In this document: in pieces, positions 62,003-64,000 of the stretch
How positions within the stretch are numbered: position 1 is the stretch's first letter
Layout of the letters: every line of letters starts with the position of its first letter
From: Lachnospiraceae bacterium
GTDB taxonomy: Bacteria > Bacillota > Clostridia > Lachnospirales > Lachnospiraceae
DNA length: 64,000 nt
Direction: 5' to 3'
Assembly: GCA_017622845.1 (NCBI GenBank)
Contig: JAGAQJ010000058.1
Span: 37,652-101,651, forward strand
Position numbers and translations under genes: made by a program
Notes under the pieces: generated by a model
Seen by the model: the letters and a program-made list of their open reading frames with translations, nothing else
What the model was told of the DNA's origin: nothing
The model's database searches: none

Positions 62003-62731
62003 ATGTCAGGACATTCAAAATTTGCGAACATTAAGCACAAAAAGGAAAAGAACGATGCGGCAAAGGGTAAAATTTTTACCATTATCGGAAGAGAAATTGC
62101 AGTAGCCGTTAAGGAAGGCGGCCCGGACCCTGCCAATAACTTTAAGCTTGCACAGGTAATCGCAAAAGCAAAGGCAAATAATATGCCGAATGATACGATA
62201 GAGCGCGGTATCAAAAAAGCAGCCGGAGATGGCAATGCGGTAAATTATGAGCATGTTACATATGAAGGTTATGGTCCCAATGGTATTGCAATCATTGTTG
62301 AGGCGCTTACCGATAATAAAAACAGAACAGCAGCTAATGTCAGAAGTGCATTTACAAAAGGCAACGGAAGTATCGGTACACAGGGATGCGTTTCCTTTAT
62401 GTTTGATGAAAAAGGGCAGATTATCATTGACAAGGAAGAATGTGATATGAGTGCAGACGACCTTATGATGATTGCTCTTGATTCCGGTGCAGAGGATTTC
62501 AATGAGGAGGAGGACAGCTTTGAGGTAATTACGGCACCGGATGATTTTGATGCAGTATATAAGGCACTTCAGGATAATAATATTGCTATGGCAAGCGCTG
62601 AAGTTACGATGATTCCCCAAAATTATGTAGAGCTCACTGACGAAAATGCCATTAAGTTTCTTACAAAGACGCTTGATTTACTTGACGAAGATGATGATGT
62701 ACAAGCAGTATATCATAACTGGGATGAGTAA
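62003..62731 (+). CDS. YebC/PmpR-family protein
   Basis: A 242-residue protein of the YebC family (MSGHSKFANIKHKKEKNDAA, TFIGREIA-type, KGNGSIGTQGCVSFMF). The length is standard. AAAGGAG lies upstream of the ATG, 28 bases after the CNNM gene. Members act as transcription regulators or, as shown recently, relieve ribosome stalling at proline stretches; which one cannot be seen here. Confidence 0.94.
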   Translation: MSGHSKFANIKHKKEKNDAAKGKIFTIIGREIAVAVKEGGPDPANNFKLAQVIAKAKANNMPNDTIERGIKKAAGDGNAVNYEHVTYEGYGPNGIAIIVEALTDNKNRTAANVRSAFTKGNGSIGTQGCVSFMFDEKGQIIIDKEECDMSADDLMMIALDSGAEDFNEEEDSFEVITAPDDFDAVYKALQDNNIAMASAEVTMIPQNYVELTDENAIKFLTKTLDLLDEDDDVQAVYHNWDE

Positions 62732-62845
62732 TTAAGCTGTAAAGAATACTATTCGCATTTGATAACAGTTTATCTCGACAACTTATGTATGGTCATACTG
62801 ATAAAAGTTAGTGTGACTGAAACGATTGCCGTATTTTCAGATAAT

Positions 62846-62879
62846 AGCCCTGAGGAAGCCTTGTATGTTCTTCGGGGCT
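62846..62879 (+). terminator. terminator-like hairpin after yebC
   Basis: AGCCC and GGGCT form the base of a longer imperfect stem (TGAGGAAG against CTTC), followed by a T-rich tail, 114 bases after the yebC stop codon. Confidence 0.5.
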
Positions 62880-62886
62880 TTGTTGT

Positions 62887-62978
62887 GCACAGCCCACGCA
62901 GAAGAAATATACCGCTAAAGCAGCCCATAGACCGCGCTGCGAGTAGGAGGGAAGGCCAGTCTCCTGTGCGTTTTTTTT
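62887..62978 (+). ncRNA. structured leader with strong terminator ahead of ogg
   Basis: GCACAG (62887-62892) pairs with CTGTGC (62964-62969), with an inner GGAG/CTCC helix, and is followed by eight T. It ends 21 bases before the OGG gene start. It could be an attenuator or a small RNA ending in an intrinsic terminator. I do not recognise a riboswitch class. Confidence 0.4.
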
Positions 62979-62999
62979 GTATCATAATGGAGGATATGA

Positions 63000-63824
63000 A
63001 TGGTAACAATAACAAATGAAAATTTTTCAATCTCGAAGATTTGCAAATCCGGTCAATGCTTCCGAATGAATGAAATGGAAGACGGCAGGACAGTAAGCTT
63101 GATAGCATACGGAAGATATATGGAAGTAACACAAGATGGGAATACCATATGCTTTGACTGTTCGTGGGAAGAGTATGACCGCATATGGAAAAAATACTTT
63201 GATATGGAAACAGATTACGCCGAAATTATGTCAGGTATTGATACAGAAGATGATTATCTGGTGTCGGCTGTAGAATACGGAAAAGGAATCAGAATACTGA
63301 ATCAGGATTTGTGGGAAATGATTATATCATTTATTGTTTCACAGCAGAACAACATTAAAAGAATACGCAAATGTATCAGCCTGTTGTGCGAAAAATACGG
63401 AGAGAAAAAGGTCGCCGCAAACGGAATGGAATATTATGATTTTCCGACTCCTAAAGCACTTGCAGGTGCAGCGGTTGAGGATTTATATGCCTGCAATTTA
63501 GGATATCGAAGCAGGTATATTCATGAGACCGCAAACAGCATATTGCGTGGAGATGTCGATTTAGAGCTGCTGCAGCAGATGGATTATGATGCAGCAAAGA
63601 CGGAATTGCTGAAGCTGTGCGGCATTGGCGAAAAAGTTGCTGACTGTATCTGTTTGTTTGCACTTCACAAAACAGATGCTTTTCCCAAAGACACACATAT
63701 TAATAAAGTGCTGGCAACACAATATCAAGAAGGCTTTCCGTTTGAAAAATATGTTAATTATAGCGGAATCCTACAGCAGTACATTTTCTATTATGATTTA
63801 AATTTCCCCCTTCGTCCTGCTTGA
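63000..63824 (+). CDS. 8-oxoguanine DNA glycosylase/AP lyase (OGG1-like)
   Basis: A 274-residue glycosylase of the HhH-GPD superfamily with an OGG1-type N-terminal domain (FRMNEMEDGRTVSLIAYG). Helix-hairpin-helix: LCGIGEKVADCICLFAL with catalytic Lys in GEKVAD and catalytic Asp in FPKDTHI. SFIVSQQNNIKRIRK is the family's DNA-contact helix. GGAGG lies 7 bases before the ATG. It excises 8-oxoG opposite C. The leader before it is highly structured. Confidence 0.93.
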   Translation: MVTITNENFSISKICKSGQCFRMNEMEDGRTVSLIAYGRYMEVTQDGNTICFDCSWEEYDRIWKKYFDMETDYAEIMSGIDTEDDYLVSAVEYGKGIRILNQDLWEMIISFIVSQQNNIKRIRKCISLLCEKYGEKKVAANGMEYYDFPTPKALAGAAVEDLYACNLGYRSRYIHETANSILRGDVDLELLQQMDYDAAKTELLKLCGIGEKVADCICLFALHKTDAFPKDTHINKVLATQYQEGFPFEKYVNYSGILQQYIFYYDLNFPLRPA

Positions 63825-63901
63825 AAACGATGGATTTGTTATAAAATGTAAAATAATAGTGTCAAGCATTTTTGAAAATGTCCCGAAAAATTTTAAACAT
63901 T

Positions 63902-63930
63902 AGCCCCGTATACCTGGGGCTTGTTTTATT
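63902..63930 (+). terminator. intrinsic terminator near the right edge
   Basis: AGCCCC and GGGGCT pair around an 8-base loop, followed by TTGTTTTATT. It is 78 bases beyond the OGG stop codon. The next 70 bases to the window edge hold no recognisable feature. Confidence 0.6.
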
Positions 63931-64000
63931 GTTTCCCTGGATAGTTCTTTGAAACTCTGCTATGGGAAGTTTTATCGGCTCCTCCGCAGTGATGATTAAA

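Noticed and set aside
62759-63019. 86-codon frame between yebC and the OGG gene
   Set aside because: It runs through two hairpins and a T8 terminator and overlaps the glycosylase start; no ribosome binding site is present.
1-64000. tRNA, rRNA, CRISPR array, prophage or complete insertion sequence
   Set aside because: No cloverleaf-like stretch with a GGTTCGAATCC-type arm, no regularly spaced repeats and no transposase or integrase frame was found by reading.

Overview
The window reads as chromosomal DNA of a low-to-mid GC Gram-positive anaerobe, most likely a gut Lachnospiraceae (Clostridia). The evidence is a Rex redox regulator with its own operator, a Re-citrate-synthase-type enzyme beside a dimeric NADP isocitrate dehydrogenase, an Lsa-type ABC-F protein, BspA-like leucine-rich-repeat surface proteins with a class B sortase, a GH53 galactanase, and no outer-membrane genes. 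I see no rRNA, tRNA, CRISPR array or complete insertion sequence.

Layout. 1-6.7 kb: a hybrid histidine kinase cut by the left edge, a secreted GH53 galactanase, an orphan AAA+ ATPase, a tyrosine phosphatase, a sugar O-acetyltransferase and TspO. 6.8-10.4 kb: prephenate dehydrogenase, divergent from an EF-G-like GTPase. 10.5-19.1 kb: a two-component system divergent from a carbohydrate ABC importer operon (beta-propeller/SBP fusion, two permeases, a frameshifted membrane-fusion protein). The shared promoter region is a mirror-image array of heptamer boxes. 19.2-22.8 kb: a DUF3737 beta-helix protein, an acyltransferase interrupted in a G7 tract, a small self-contained transcription unit and an RtcB ligase. 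23-27 kb: a cytidylate-kinase-like protein, leuS and a catalytically incomplete LeuRS-like protein.

27.5-45.4 kb is a surface locus: a membrane protein with a single LRR, a minus-strand group (Cys/Gly-rich protein plus two unknowns), class B sortase, an 1847-residue LRR protein with a TPSTG sorting signal, two more LRR proteins, an SH3 protein, and an ABC/CARDB/FtsX exporter. 45.5-50 kb: a cytoplasmic subtilase and a Re-citrate synthase/GntR/icd operon. 50-55.2 kb: a 5'-3' exonuclease and two ABC-F proteins, one with an attenuator-like leader. 55.5-64 kb: rex, a coiled-coil protein, nnr, alr, mazF, a CNNM/CBS transporter, yebC and an OGG-type glycosylase.

The least expected layer is non-coding. 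A MITE-like family with GTAACAGTTCAGCC ends and 8-bp target duplications has two full-length copies (16073-16426 and, inverted, 27078-27447) and two shorter ones (22786-22891, 55235-55372). One copy splits the ABC operon, two supply the stop codon of the gene they hit, and one sits just upstream of an ABC-F ribosome binding site. A second, structured repeat with covarying stem pairs occurs at 8208-8250 and 59861-59902. Gene functions come from family recognition by eye; no database search was possible.
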